From Pseudomonadota bacterium (GTDB taxonomy: Bacteria; Pseudomonadota; Alphaproteobacteria; Rhizobiales; Devosiaceae): 44,084 bases of DNA. The notes beneath the pieces are model-generated. The model saw nothing but the letters and a program-made list of their open reading frames with translations, had not been told where the DNA came from and did not search any database. The translations under genes and the position numbers were made by a program. The stretch spans positions 1-44,084 of the forward strand of contig JAEZKB010000071.1 of NCBI GenBank assembly GCA_023415605.1, given 5' to 3'. Below, one piece after another: positions 35,652 to 44,084 of this stretch. Every line of letters starts with the position of its first letter. Position 1 is the first letter of the stretch.

Positions 35652-37814
35652 CTATTCTACCGCGGGGCCCTCGTTCGGCTTCTGGTCGGGCATTTCCTGC
35701 GGCGGGTTGCCGGGCACCTGGTCGGGATGTGGCTGGGCGGGACCCTCTGGCGGATCCTGCACCGGAGTTTCCTGTGGCTGCTGCACCGGCGTTTCCTGCG
35801 GCTGTTGGCCTGGGATGGTGGCCTTGACCAGTGCCACTACCGAGCGCGGCGGCAGGTCGACCACCCACCCTTCGCAGAGCGGCGCGGAGTCCGGATCGGA
35901 GACCAAACCCACCTGCCAGTCACCCGGCGGCAGCTTGGCGTGGACGAGATCGATGCGACGGTTGAACCACACCAGCACCTCGTCGGCCGGCGTCTGCAAC
36001 CACATGCCGAGCACCGAGGCGCCGGCATCCGACCAGTCGCCCTCGTTCATCTCCCGCCCATCTGGATGCAGCCAGGTCACGTCGCGCACGCCATTCTTGG
36101 CCTGGCCGGTGAGGAAATGGTCATGCGTCAGAGCCGGATGCGCTTTGCGGAAGCGATAGGCGGCGGCGGCGAAATCCACCAACGCGCCATCGGCACCTTC
36201 CCAGTCGACCCAGGTGATCTCGTTGTCCTGCGCGTAAGCATTGTTGTTGCCCTGCTGGGTGCGACCCATCTCGTCGCCCTGCTGCAGCAGCGGCGTGCCA
36301 CGAGACATGAAGAGCGTCGCGAGCAGTGCACGCACGTCGCGCTTGCGGGCGGCGTTGATGGCCGGATCGTCCGTCGGCCCCTCGGCGCCGCAGTTCCACG
36401 ACTGGTTGTTGTTGTGACCGTCGCGGTTGTCCTCGCCATTGGCCTCGTTGTGCTTGTCGAGATACGAAACGAGGTCCATCAGCGTGAAGCCGTCGTGTAC
36501 CGCCAGCATGTTGACGCTGGCACTCGGCTTGCGGCCAGCGAAATTGAAGATCTCGGCCGACCCTGCGACCTTGCCTGCCAGCGCGCCGATCTTGCCCTGA
36601 TCACCCCGCCAGAACGAGCGGATCTCGTCGCGATAGGTGTCGTTGTGCTCCTGGAACTCCTTGCCGAAGCGCCCGAGCTGATAGCCGCCCGGACCCGGAT
36701 CCCACGGCTCGGCGACGAGGATGGACTTCGAGAGCACCGGATCGGCCTTGATCATCTGCAGCATCTGCGCGTCCGGGTTGAACCCCGGCTCGCGGCCGAG
36801 CACCGGTGCCAGGTCGAAGCGGAAGCCGGAGACTCCCATTTCCTCGACCCAGTAGCGCAAGCTCTCGATCACCAGCCGCTGGACGGCCGGATGATCGGCG
36901 CGCAACGTATTGCCGGTGCCGGTATCGTTGACGAGATGCTGCTTTCCGTCGGCTTCGACGAAGCGATAGTAGGTGCGCGCGTCGAGCCCCATCATCGACA
37001 GCATCGGGCCCTGCGCATCGCTCTCGCCGGTGTGGTTGTAGACCACGTCCAGGATCACCGAGATGCCGTTCTTGCGGTAAAGATCGGTCATTACCCGCAG
37101 CTCTTGCGGGCCGCGTGGCGCCAACCGCGGGTCGATGGCGAAATAGTTGACCGGGTTGTAGCCCCAGGCATTGGTCAGCCCGAGCGCGGGCAAATGGCCC
37201 TCGTCGATCCAGGCCGCCGTCGGCATGAGCTGCAGCGTATCGACGCCCAGATACTTGAAGTGGTCGATCACGCGCTGCGTTGTCAGGGCCGCGATCGTGC
37301 CGCGCAGCGGTCCCTGCACCGACGGGTGGCGCATGGTGTAGCCGCGGACATTCATTTCGTAAAATAGGCCCGGCTGCTTGCGCCGCGGCATCACATGCTT
37401 GTTGGTGGCGCCGACCACTACCGATTTGGGGATCAGCGGCGCCGTATCAACCGCATCCTCGCGCGGCAGCCGCAGACGCGGAGAGCGAACATAGACGCGG
37501 TCCAGCCGCTTGGCATAAGGATCCGTGAGTAGCTTCTGCGGGTCGAAGAAATAGCCTTGGTCCGGATCGTAAGGCCCGTCGGCGCGAAAGCCGTATTTGG
37601 CCCCTGCCCCGATGCCCGCGATCAGCCCGTGATGGATGTTGTTGTCGTGGCCATCGAGTTCGAACCGGCCGATCTCCTTGTCCAGTTCGTCGAAGATCGA
37701 CACCCAGATCGCCGACGCGGTTTCCGAGTACACGGCGAAGTTGACCCCGGCGGCCGTAATGGTTGCGCCGAGCTGGTCGGGGCTGCCGCCATGCGGAACG
37801 AGTTGTGGAGTCAT
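35652..37814 (-). CDS. glgX: Glycogen debranching enzyme GlgX with a Pro/Gln-rich tail
   Basis: A 720-residue GH13 enzyme hydrolysing alpha-1,6 branches of glycogen. An N-terminal CBM48-like domain is followed by the catalytic barrel, with LDVVYNHTGE, the nucleophile in GFRFDLAPVLGRE, the acid/base in ILVAEPWDPG and the third acidic residue in AVHDGFTL. The last 54 residues (667-720) are an unusual Pro/Gln/Glu-rich tail that repeats QQPQETPV. The ATG at 37814 begins MTPQLVPHGGSPDQLGAT; the frame upstream overlaps pgm and is shadow. Ribosome-binding is weak. Last gene of the glycogen operon, 10 bases after pgm. Confidence 0.95.
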   Translation of the reverse strand: MTPQLVPHGGSPDQLGATITAAGVNFAVYSETASAIWVSIFDELDKEIGRFELDGHDNNIHHGLIAGIGAGAKYGFRADGPYDPDQGYFFDPQKLLTDPYAKRLDRVYVRSPRLRLPREDAVDTAPLIPKSVVVGATNKHVMPRRKQPGLFYEMNVRGYTMRHPSVQGPLRGTIAALTTQRVIDHFKYLGVDTLQLMPTAAWIDEGHLPALGLTNAWGYNPVNYFAIDPRLAPRGPQELRVMTDLYRKNGISVILDVVYNHTGESDAQGPMLSMMGLDARTYYRFVEADGKQHLVNDTGTGNTLRADHPAVQRLVIESLRYWVEEMGVSGFRFDLAPVLGREPGFNPDAQMLQMIKADPVLSKSILVAEPWDPGPGGYQLGRFGKEFQEHNDTYRDEIRSFWRGDQGKIGALAGKVAGSAEIFNFAGRKPSASVNMLAVHDGFTLMDLVSYLDKHNEANGEDNRDGHNNNQSWNCGAEGPTDDPAINAARKRDVRALLATLFMSRGTPLLQQGDEMGRTQQGNNNAYAQDNEITWVDWEGADGALVDFAAAAYRFRKAHPALTHDHFLTGQAKNGVRDVTWLHPDGREMNEGDWSDAGASVLGMWLQTPADEVLVWFNRRIDLVHAKLPPGDWQVGLVSDPDSAPLCEGWVVDLPPRSVVALVKATIPGQQPQETPVQQPQETPVQDPPEGPAQPHPDQVPGNPPQEMPDQKPNEGPAVE

Positions 37815-37824
37815 ATCGGTCGGG

Positions 37825-39456
37825 TCAGGTGATAACGCTCGGCGCGGAGCGGCCCGTCCGCTCCGTGATCCCAGCAAGTCTTTCAGCGAGTATGATGAGG
37901 TTTGCGAGAGCGGCTTGCGTGTCGAGATCGTGCTGTCCATTGGGGCCTTCATACCTTTCGAGGTAGACCCGCAACGTTGCCCCCACGGTCCCGGTTCCGC
38001 TGAGGCGGAAGACGATCCGGCTGCCATCCTTGAACCCGATGCGGATGCCCTGCTTGGCGCTCACCGAGCTATCTATCGGATCGTTATAGGTAAAATCGTC
38101 CGCCAGCACGACTTCGAGGCCATCCAGTACCTCACCCTTGAGGCTGGGCAGCTTTGCGCGCAGCGCATCCATGAGATCGTTCGCCGCCGTTGCATCAACC
38201 TCGTCATAGTCGTGCCGCGTGTAGTAGTTGCGGCCATACGTGGCCCAGTGCTCGCGCACGATCTGATCGACGCTCTGCGACCGCGCCGCGAGAATGTTGA
38301 GCCAGAGCAGCACCGCCCATAGCCCGTCCTTCTCGCGCACATGGTTCGAACCCGTGCCGGCGCTCTCCTCGCCGCAGATGGTGACCCGGCCGGCATCGAG
38401 CAGGTTGCCGAAGAACTTCCAGCCGGTGGGCGTCTCGTGCATTTCGATGCCGAGCTTTTCTGCCACCCGGTCCGCCGCTGCCGAGGTCGGCATCGAGCGC
38501 GCAATGCCCGCAATCCCTGTCGCATAACCCGGTGCCAACGGCGCGTTCGCCGCCAGCATTGCCAGCGAGTCCGAGGGGGTCACGAAGCGACCCTTGCCAA
38601 TGATCAGATTGCGGTCGCCATCGCCGTCGCTCGCGGCGCCGAAATCCGGCCCATGGTCGCTCATCATCAAGTCGTAGAGATCCTTGGCATAGACCAGGTT
38701 CGGATCCGGATGCCCGCCGCCGAAGTCCGGCGATGGCGTGCCGTTGACCACGGTGCCTTTCGGCGCGCCTAGCATGTCCTCGAGGATGCGGTGCGCATAG
38801 GGCCCGGTAATCGCGTGCATGGCATCGAACCGCATACGGAAGCCCGAGGCGAACAGCGACCTGATCTTCGGGAAATCGAACAGCGACTCCATGAGCCTTG
38901 CATAGTCGGCGACCGGATCGATGACCTCGACCACCATCCCTGCTGAATGGTGGGTCCCGATCTTTGAAAGGTCCACATCCGGCGCGTCGACCGTCTTGTA
39001 CTGGTCGATCACCTTGGTGCGCGCATAGATCGCCTCTGTGATCTTCTCGGGCGCCGGTCCGCCATTGCCGATGTTGTACTTGATGGCGAAGTCACCCTCG
39101 GGCCCACCCGGATTGTGGCTGGCCGAGAGCACGATGCCGCCAAAAGCCTTGTAGTGCCGGATGACATTACTGGCCGCCGGGGTCGACAACAGTCCGTTCT
39201 GCCCCACCAGCACGGTCCCGAAACCATTGGCAGAAGCAATGCGGATGGCCTTCTGGATGACGACGTCGTTGTAGTAGCGGCCGTCACCGCCGATCACCAG
39301 CACCTTGCCCTGATAGCCCTCGAGACTGTCGAAGATCGACTGCACGAAGTTCTCGACATAGTTGGGCTGCATGAACACCGGCACGCGCTTGCGGAGGCCC
39401 GACGTGCCCGGCTTCTGGTCGGTGTAGGGGGTGGTCCTAATCGTCTGAATGGTCAT
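37825..39456 (-). CDS. pgm: Alpha-D-glucose phosphoglucomutase
   Basis: A 543-residue phosphohexomutase interconverting glucose-1-phosphate and glucose-6-phosphate, of the glucose-specific type. The catalytic serine is in LSASHNPGGPEGDFAIKYN, the metal loop is DGDGDRN, the sugar-binding loop is GEESAG, and the phosphate-binding region near the C-terminus reads FRLSGTGTVGATLRVY. The start TIQTIRTTPYTDQKPGTSGL is family-typical. It overlaps the end of glgA by 20 bases. It feeds and drains the glycogen pathway. Confidence 0.97.
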   Translation of the reverse strand: MTIQTIRTTPYTDQKPGTSGLRKRVPVFMQPNYVENFVQSIFDSLEGYQGKVLVIGGDGRYYNDVVIQKAIRIASANGFGTVLVGQNGLLSTPAASNVIRHYKAFGGIVLSASHNPGGPEGDFAIKYNIGNGGPAPEKITEAIYARTKVIDQYKTVDAPDVDLSKIGTHHSAGMVVEVIDPVADYARLMESLFDFPKIRSLFASGFRMRFDAMHAITGPYAHRILEDMLGAPKGTVVNGTPSPDFGGGHPDPNLVYAKDLYDLMMSDHGPDFGAASDGDGDRNLIIGKGRFVTPSDSLAMLAANAPLAPGYATGIAGIARSMPTSAAADRVAEKLGIEMHETPTGWKFFGNLLDAGRVTICGEESAGTGSNHVREKDGLWAVLLWLNILAARSQSVDQIVREHWATYGRNYYTRHDYDEVDATAANDLMDALRAKLPSLKGEVLDGLEVVLADDFTYNDPIDSSVSAKQGIRIGFKDGSRIVFRLSGTGTVGATLRVYLERYEGPNGQHDLDTQAALANLIILAERLAGITERTGRSAPSVIT

Positions 39457-40900
39457 CGCGCTGCAACCCTAGCAGGTCGGAGTAGAGGTCGGCATACTTT
39501 TCGGCGCTCGCCTCCCACGAGACATCCGATTTCATGCCGCGGCGCTGCATCTTGCGCCAGGTTTTCTCGCGCCCGTAGAGCGCAACGGTTCGCCGGATCG
39601 CCTCGACCAGCGCCTCGGTAGTCGCCGGCGCTAACACCACGCCGGTGGCGACGCCCGCTTCCACCGCTGCCTCGTTGGCATCGATAACGGTATCGGCGAG
39701 CCCGCCCACGCGCGCCACGAGGGGCACACAGCCATAACGCAGTCCGTAGAGCTGGGTCAGCCCACAGGGCTCGAACCGCGACGGCACCATCATCACATCG
39801 GCGCCCCCTTGGACGAGATGCGACAGCTCCTCGCTGTAGCCGACGATGATGCCGACCTTGCCCGGATGCCGCGCCGCAGCGCCCTTCAGCCCGTTTTCCA
39901 GCGCCGGGTCACCTGACCCTAGCACCACGAGCTTGCCGCCCATCGCCACCAGCTGATCGACGCTCTCGACCAGCATGTCCATGCCCTTCTGCCAGGTGAG
40001 GCGGGAGACGACGGAGAATAGTGGCCCCGGCGTGTTCTCGATGCCGAAGCGCTCGCAGAGGGCAGCGCGGTTCGCCGCGCGCCGCTCGGTCGAACCGGCC
40101 GTATAGGGCTCGGGCAGCGCCGCATCGAGCTGCGGGTTCCAGGCCTCGGTGTCGATGCCGTTGAGAATGCCGTGCAGCACGTCGGCCCGGCTCTGCAGCA
40201 GGCCTTCAAGCCCCATGCCGTAAGCCCCGGTGCGGATTTCGTGCGCATAGGTCGGGCTGACCGTGGTCAGCGCATCGGCCACCTGCAGCCCCGCCTTGAG
40301 GTAACTGATATTGCCGAAGTACTCGATCGCGCCTTCCTGGGCGGCGCGGAAATCGAGGCGCAGTGCGTTGAATATATCCCAGCCAAACACCCCCTGGAAC
40401 GCCAGGTTATGGACGGTCAGGACCGTTTTGACCCGCGTCGGCGCATTGAACGCCACGAAAGCCGGCACCAACCCCGCCTGCCAATCGTGGCTGTGCAGGA
40501 TCTGCGGCCGATACCCATCGACCAGCCCACGGCCGAGTTCGTAGGCCGCAAAGCTTAGCGCCGCGAACCGCTTCCAGTTGTCCGGCCAGTCCTTGCCGTC
40601 GGCGCCGAGATAAGGGTTGCCCGGCCGGTCGTAGAGATGCGGTGCATCCACCACGATCAGGTCGAGCCCCTGCGCCCGGCCCGCGAGCAGCCGCCCAAAG
40701 CCGTCGTAGAAGTCCGGCATTTCGGCCACGACCCGCGCATTTTCTAGCGCTCCAGTCACGGCCGGATAGCCCGGCACCAGCGTGCGCATCGAAACTCCGA
40801 ACGGTGCCAGCGCGCCGGGCAGCGCGCCTGCGACATCGGCGAGGCCGCCGGTCTTGATCAGCGGATAGATCTCGGACGCGACCGAGAGGACTTCGATCAT
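39437..40900 (-). CDS. glgA: Glycogen synthase (ADP-glucose type)
   Basis: A 487-residue GT5 enzyme transferring glucose from ADP-glucose to the growing alpha-1,4 chain. The ADP-glucose-binding KTGGLADVAGALP is near the N-terminus, and the C-terminal E-x7-E-like region is PSRFEPCGLTQLYGLRYG. The start MIEVLSVASEIYPLIKTGGL at 40900 overlaps the glgC stop (ATGA); the longer frame to 40972 is inside glgC. The length is normal. Confidence 0.97.
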   Translation of the reverse strand: MIEVLSVASEIYPLIKTGGLADVAGALPGALAPFGVSMRTLVPGYPAVTGALENARVVAEMPDFYDGFGRLLAGRAQGLDLIVVDAPHLYDRPGNPYLGADGKDWPDNWKRFAALSFAAYELGRGLVDGYRPQILHSHDWQAGLVPAFVAFNAPTRVKTVLTVHNLAFQGVFGWDIFNALRLDFRAAQEGAIEYFGNISYLKAGLQVADALTTVSPTYAHEIRTGAYGMGLEGLLQSRADVLHGILNGIDTEAWNPQLDAALPEPYTAGSTERRAANRAALCERFGIENTPGPLFSVVSRLTWQKGMDMLVESVDQLVAMGGKLVVLGSGDPALENGLKGAAARHPGKVGIIVGYSEELSHLVQGGADVMMVPSRFEPCGLTQLYGLRYGCVPLVARVGGLADTVIDANEAAVEAGVATGVVLAPATTEALVEAIRRTVALYGREKTWRKMQRRGMKSDVSWEASAEKYADLYSDLLGLQRDDHSDD

Positions 40901-42168
40901 CGGCTCGCCAGGAACTTGTCGATCATTGGCTGGGTGACCAGCGTCACTCCCTCGCCTGTGCGGCGGAACCACTGCCCGTCGAAGGCCGGATCCTCACCGA
41001 TCACCAGCCCCTCGGGGATGTTGACGCCACGATCGATCACCACCTTTTTGAGCCGAGCACCGCGACCGATGGTGCAGTAGGGCAGCACCACGCATTCGTT
41101 GAGTTCCGAGTACGAGTGCACCCGGCTGCCGGTCGAGAGCAGCGTCTTGTTGAGATGGCCGCCCGAGACGATGCAGTCGCCCGAAACCAGCGAGTTCACC
41201 GCCGAACCGCGGCGGCCGTCGAAGTCGTGCACGAACTTGGCCGGCGGGGTGATCTCCGCGAAGGTCCAGATCGGCCAGTCGCGGTCGTATAGATCGAGCT
41301 GCGGCTGCACATCACAGAGGTCGATATTAGCCTTCCAGTAGGCGTCGACCGTCCCGACGTCACGCCAATAGGCGTTTTCCTCGTTGGTCGACCGCACGCA
41401 GGAGCGCGGGAAGCGATGCGCCCAGGCGGACCCGTTCTGCACGATATAAGGGATGATGTCCTTGCCGAAGTCGCGGCTCGACCCCTCGGTCTGTGCGTCG
41501 CGGCGCAGCTGCTCCATCAGGAAGCGCGTCTCGAACACGTAGATGCCCATCGAAGCCAGCGCATAATCCGGCTTGTCGGGAATGCCCGGCGGATCCTTGG
41601 GCTTTTCGACGAAGTCGATCACCCGGTCGCGCCCATCCACATGCATCACGCCGAAGCCGGTGGCCTCCATGCGCGGCACTTCGAGACAGCCGATGGTCAC
41701 GTCGGCGCCCGTATCGACGTGCTGCCGCAGCATGATTTCATAGTCCATCTTGTAGATGTGGTCGCCCGCGAGCAGCACGATGTAGCGCGGGCCGTAGTCT
41801 TCGATGATGTCCATGTTCTGGAACACCGCGTCGGCCGTGCCTTCATACCACTGCGTCTCGGAGACGCGCTGCGATGCCGGCAGCACGTCGAAACTTTCGT
41901 TTCGCTCGGTGCGCAGGAAGTTCCAGCCGCGCTGCAAGTGCCGGATCAGCGAGTGCGCCTGATATTGCGTCGCTACCGAGATGCGGCGGATACCGGAGTT
42001 CAGAGCGTTCGACAGCGCGAAATCGATGATACGAGACTTGCCGCCGAAATAGACGGCCGGCTTGGCGCGCCGGTCGGTCAACTCATGCAGTCGTGTGCCG
42101 CGTCCCCCTGCGAGCACATAGGCCATGGCTTCACGCGCCAGCGGCGATGGAGTCCGATAGTCAGCCAT
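40897..42168 (-). CDS. glgC: Glucose-1-phosphate adenylyltransferase
   Basis: A 423-residue enzyme making ADP-glucose from ATP and glucose-1-phosphate, the committed step of glycogen synthesis. The nucleotide loop is AYVLAGGRGTRLHELTDRRA, and the sugar-phosphate site is FVEKPKDPP. The C-terminus has the hexapeptide beta-helix (DCIVSGGHLNKTLLSTGSRV, CTIGRGARLKKVVIDRGVNI). The N-terminal allosteric region is normal. GGAGGGAAACT precedes the ATG. It lies 52 bases after glgB and overlaps glgA by four bases. Confidence 0.97.
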   Translation of the reverse strand: MADYRTPSPLAREAMAYVLAGGRGTRLHELTDRRAKPAVYFGGKSRIIDFALSNALNSGIRRISVATQYQAHSLIRHLQRGWNFLRTERNESFDVLPASQRVSETQWYEGTADAVFQNMDIIEDYGPRYIVLLAGDHIYKMDYEIMLRQHVDTGADVTIGCLEVPRMEATGFGVMHVDGRDRVIDFVEKPKDPPGIPDKPDYALASMGIYVFETRFLMEQLRRDAQTEGSSRDFGKDIIPYIVQNGSAWAHRFPRSCVRSTNEENAYWRDVGTVDAYWKANIDLCDVQPQLDLYDRDWPIWTFAEITPPAKFVHDFDGRRGSAVNSLVSGDCIVSGGHLNKTLLSTGSRVHSYSELNECVVLPYCTIGRGARLKKVVIDRGVNIPEGLVIGEDPAFDGQWFRRTGEGVTLVTQPMIDKFLASR

Positions 42169-42220
42169 AGTTTCCCTCCTCAGTTGCCCCGCTTTGGCGA
42201 GGTCGTATGTCCAGATCCCG

Positions 42221-44084
42221 TCAGTTGGGATCGTGTTTCAGAATGAGCGTCGCAAGCGGCGGCAGGTAGAGGTCGGCATAGGGGCCGAACTCCTTCACCT
42301 CGCTCGCAACCGCGACGACTTTGCCTTGGTTCCCGGAATTGGAGCCGCCATACCAGCCGGCATCCGTGTTGATACGCTCCACCCAGTTGCCCGCCTTGGG
42401 CATGGGCACGCGGTAATTGTCGCGCGGCACCGGCGTCAGGTTGGAGATCACTACCACCGCCTCACCATCCGGCCCCTTCCGCGCCCAGGCGAACACCGAG
42501 TTGCTATGGTCATTGCCGATCAGCCACTCGAAGCCGTCTGGCTCGCAGTCGCGCGCATGCAGCGCCGGCAGTTCGCGATAGGCGGCGTTGAGGTCCCCTA
42601 CCAATCGGCGCACGCCTTCATGCATGCCGGCGTCTAGCAGCCACCAGTCCAGCCCTTTGCTCTCGTTCCACTCTTCGCGCTGTGCGAACTCCTGGCCCAT
42701 GAACAGGAGCTTCTTCCCCGGCCAGGCCCACATGAATGCATAGTAGGCGCGGAGCGTCGCGAACTGCTGCCAGTCGTCGCCGCTCATCTTTTCGATCAGC
42801 GAACCCTTGCCGTGCACCACTTCGTCGTGGCTCAACGGCAGTACATAGTTCTCCGAGAACGCATAGAGCGCCGCGAAGGTCATGTCGCTGTGATGGTAGC
42901 GGCGGTGGATCGGGTTGCGGCCGAGGTAACGCAGGGTGTCGTTCATGAACCCCATGTTCCACTTGAAGCCAAAGCCGAGACCGCCGCCATGCACTGGGGC
43001 GGAGACGCCTGGCCAGGCCGTGGATTCCTCGGCAATCATCATCACGCCGGGATGCAGTCGGTAGGCTTCGGTGTTGACGCGCTTCAGGAACTCCACCGCC
43101 TCGAGATTGTGGTTGCCACCGAACTGGTTCGGCACCCACTGCCCCGGCTGGCGCGAGTAGTCGAGGTAGAGCATCGAGGCCACCGCATCCACGCGCAGCC
43201 CATCGAGGTGGAACTTTTCGAGCCAGTAGAGAGCGTTGTTGACCAGAAAGCTCACCACCTCCTTGCGCCCGAAATTGTAGATCGCGGTGTTCCAGTCCGG
43301 GTGGTAGCCCTGCCTTGGATCGAGATGCTCGTAGAGCGCCGTGCCGTCGAACCGCGCGAGGCCGTGCTCGTCGGTGGGGAAATGCGCCGGCACCCAGTCG
43401 AGGATAACCCCGAGCCCGGCGGCATGCGCGGCATCGACGAACCGTGCAAAGCCGGCGGGATCGCCGAAGCGCGCCGTCGGCGCATAAAGCCCCGTGGGCT
43501 GGTAGCCCCAGCTCGGATCGAACGGATGTTCGGTGATCGGCAGCAGTTCAATATGGGTAAAGCCCATATCGGCGGCATAGGGGATGAGCTGCTCGGCCAG
43601 CTGTTCGTAGCTCATGAAATTGCCGTCGGCGCGCTTCCGCCAGCTGCCCAGATGCACCTCGTAGATGGAGACAGCTTCACGGCGCCAGTCGCGCTTGGCG
43701 CGCCGCGCCATATACTGCTCGTCCGTCCAGACGAACGGGGTCGGGTCGGTCACGACAGAGGCTGTCTTCGGCCGCAGTTCACTCTGCTGGGCAAAGGGGT
43801 CCGCCTTGAGCGGCACCAGTTTGCCGTCCTGCCCGACGATCTCGTACTTGTAGACCTCGCCGGCCGAAATCAGCGGGATGAACACTTCCCAGATCCCGGT
43901 ATTGAGCCGCAGCCGCATCGGGTGTCGGCGGCCGTCCCATTCGTTGAATGGTCCGACGACGCTTACGCGCTGCGCATTGGGTGCCCAGACGGCGAAATGC
44001 GTGCCTTTGACGCCCTCGAACTCGATCGCGTGCGCCCCGAGCTTGTCGAAGAGCCTCAGGTGGCTGCCCTCGCCGATATAGTAG
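42221..44084 (-). CDS. glgB: 1,4-alpha-glucan branching enzyme (5' end beyond the window)
   Basis: Glycogen branching enzyme of GH13, making alpha-1,6 branches. The frame stays open to the right edge: residues before the first internal Met read GTHFAVWAPNAQRVSVVGPF and NEWDGRRHP, the conserved CBM48 domain, so the start is outside. The 620 residues present include the nucleophile in LRVDAVASMLYLDYSR, the acid/base in MMIAEESTAWPG and LPLSHDEVVHGKG. About 100 or so N-terminal residues are missing. It is the most upstream gene seen of glgB-glgC-glgA-pgm-glgX; a glgP could lie further upstream, as in related bacteria. Confidence 0.96.
   Translation of the reverse strand, partial: YYIGEGSHLRLFDKLGAHAIEFEGVKGTHFAVWAPNAQRVSVVGPFNEWDGRRHPMRLRLNTGIWEVFIPLISAGEVYKYEIVGQDGKLVPLKADPFAQQSELRPKTASVVTDPTPFVWTDEQYMARRAKRDWRREAVSIYEVHLGSWRKRADGNFMSYEQLAEQLIPYAADMGFTHIELLPITEHPFDPSWGYQPTGLYAPTARFGDPAGFARFVDAAHAAGLGVILDWVPAHFPTDEHGLARFDGTALYEHLDPRQGYHPDWNTAIYNFGRKEVVSFLVNNALYWLEKFHLDGLRVDAVASMLYLDYSRQPGQWVPNQFGGNHNLEAVEFLKRVNTEAYRLHPGVMMIAEESTAWPGVSAPVHGGGLGFGFKWNMGFMNDTLRYLGRNPIHRRYHHSDMTFAALYAFSENYVLPLSHDEVVHGKGSLIEKMSGDDWQQFATLRAYYAFMWAWPGKKLLFMGQEFAQREEWNESKGLDWWLLDAGMHEGVRRLVGDLNAAYRELPALHARDCEPDGFEWLIGNDHSNSVFAWARKGPDGEAVVVISNLTPVPRDNYRVPMPKAGNWVERINTDAGWYGGSNSGNQGKVVAVASEVKEFGPYADLYLPPLATLILKHDPN

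Noticed and set aside
35727..37367. 546-codon plus-strand frame across glgX
   Set aside because: Antisense shadow typical of high-GC genes; no motifs, and glgX on the other strand has all its catalytic residues.

Overview
The window is high-GC, densely coded DNA of an alphaproteobacterium. A Devosia-like member of the Hyphomicrobiales is my best guess, from the glycogen gene order glgB-glgC-glgA-pgm-glgX, a urt-ure nitrogen block behind a sigma-54 promoter, and the general gene content. The genus is an inference. I saw no rRNA, tRNA, CRISPR array, insertion sequence or phage gene.

Layout. (1) 1-9.6 kb is a mixed region. It holds a YdeP-type molybdopterin oxidoreductase with the start of another gene beyond it, a TetR regulator-epimerase pair with two palindromic operators, an isochorismatase-type hydrolase overlapping a GlxA-type AraC regulator, a periplasmic Cu/Zn superoxide dismutase, an ankyrin protein, and an ABC importer with an NMT1/THI5-like binding protein. 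(2) 9.9-14.9 kb has an RND efflux adaptor and pump, a tiny LuxR-type HTH protein and a beta-barrel remnant. (3) 15-18.2 kb has three exported proteins of unknown function, one built from acidic tandem repeats. (4) 18.6-25.8 kb is a tightly overlapping urea block, urtABCDE-ureDAB, behind a near-perfect sigma-54 promoter. (5) 25.9-34 kb holds the rest of urease (ureC, then ureE-ureF-DUF3995-ureG), broken up by unrelated genes on both strands: a small exported protein, a hypothetical, a di-haem cytochrome c, a TPR-methyltransferase, a lysozyme inhibitor of the MliC/PliC type and a membrane protein. (6) 34-35.6 kb has a VOC protein, another small exported protein and a GNAT acetyltransferase. (7) 35.6-44.1 kb is the glycogen operon, cut by the right edge inside glgB.

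How the genes work together. Urea is captured by UrtA, imported by UrtBCDE and hydrolysed by UreABC after nickel insertion by UreDEFG. The sigma-54 promoter points to nitrogen-limitation (NtrC) control. The glycogen genes make ADP-glucose, elongate, branch and debranch glycogen, and link it to glucose-6-phosphate.

The most interesting observation is a short C-terminal module shared by five otherwise dissimilar signal-peptide proteins: the three at 15-18.2 kb, one between ureB and ureC, and one at 34.5-34.9 kb. I read it as a strand, a helical hairpin with an AIAxNxxL-like core, then a closing D-V-V-x-I-(D)-x-x-x-D-G-x-L-x-x-Y strand. It looks like an undescribed family of exported proteins, seen here by eye only.
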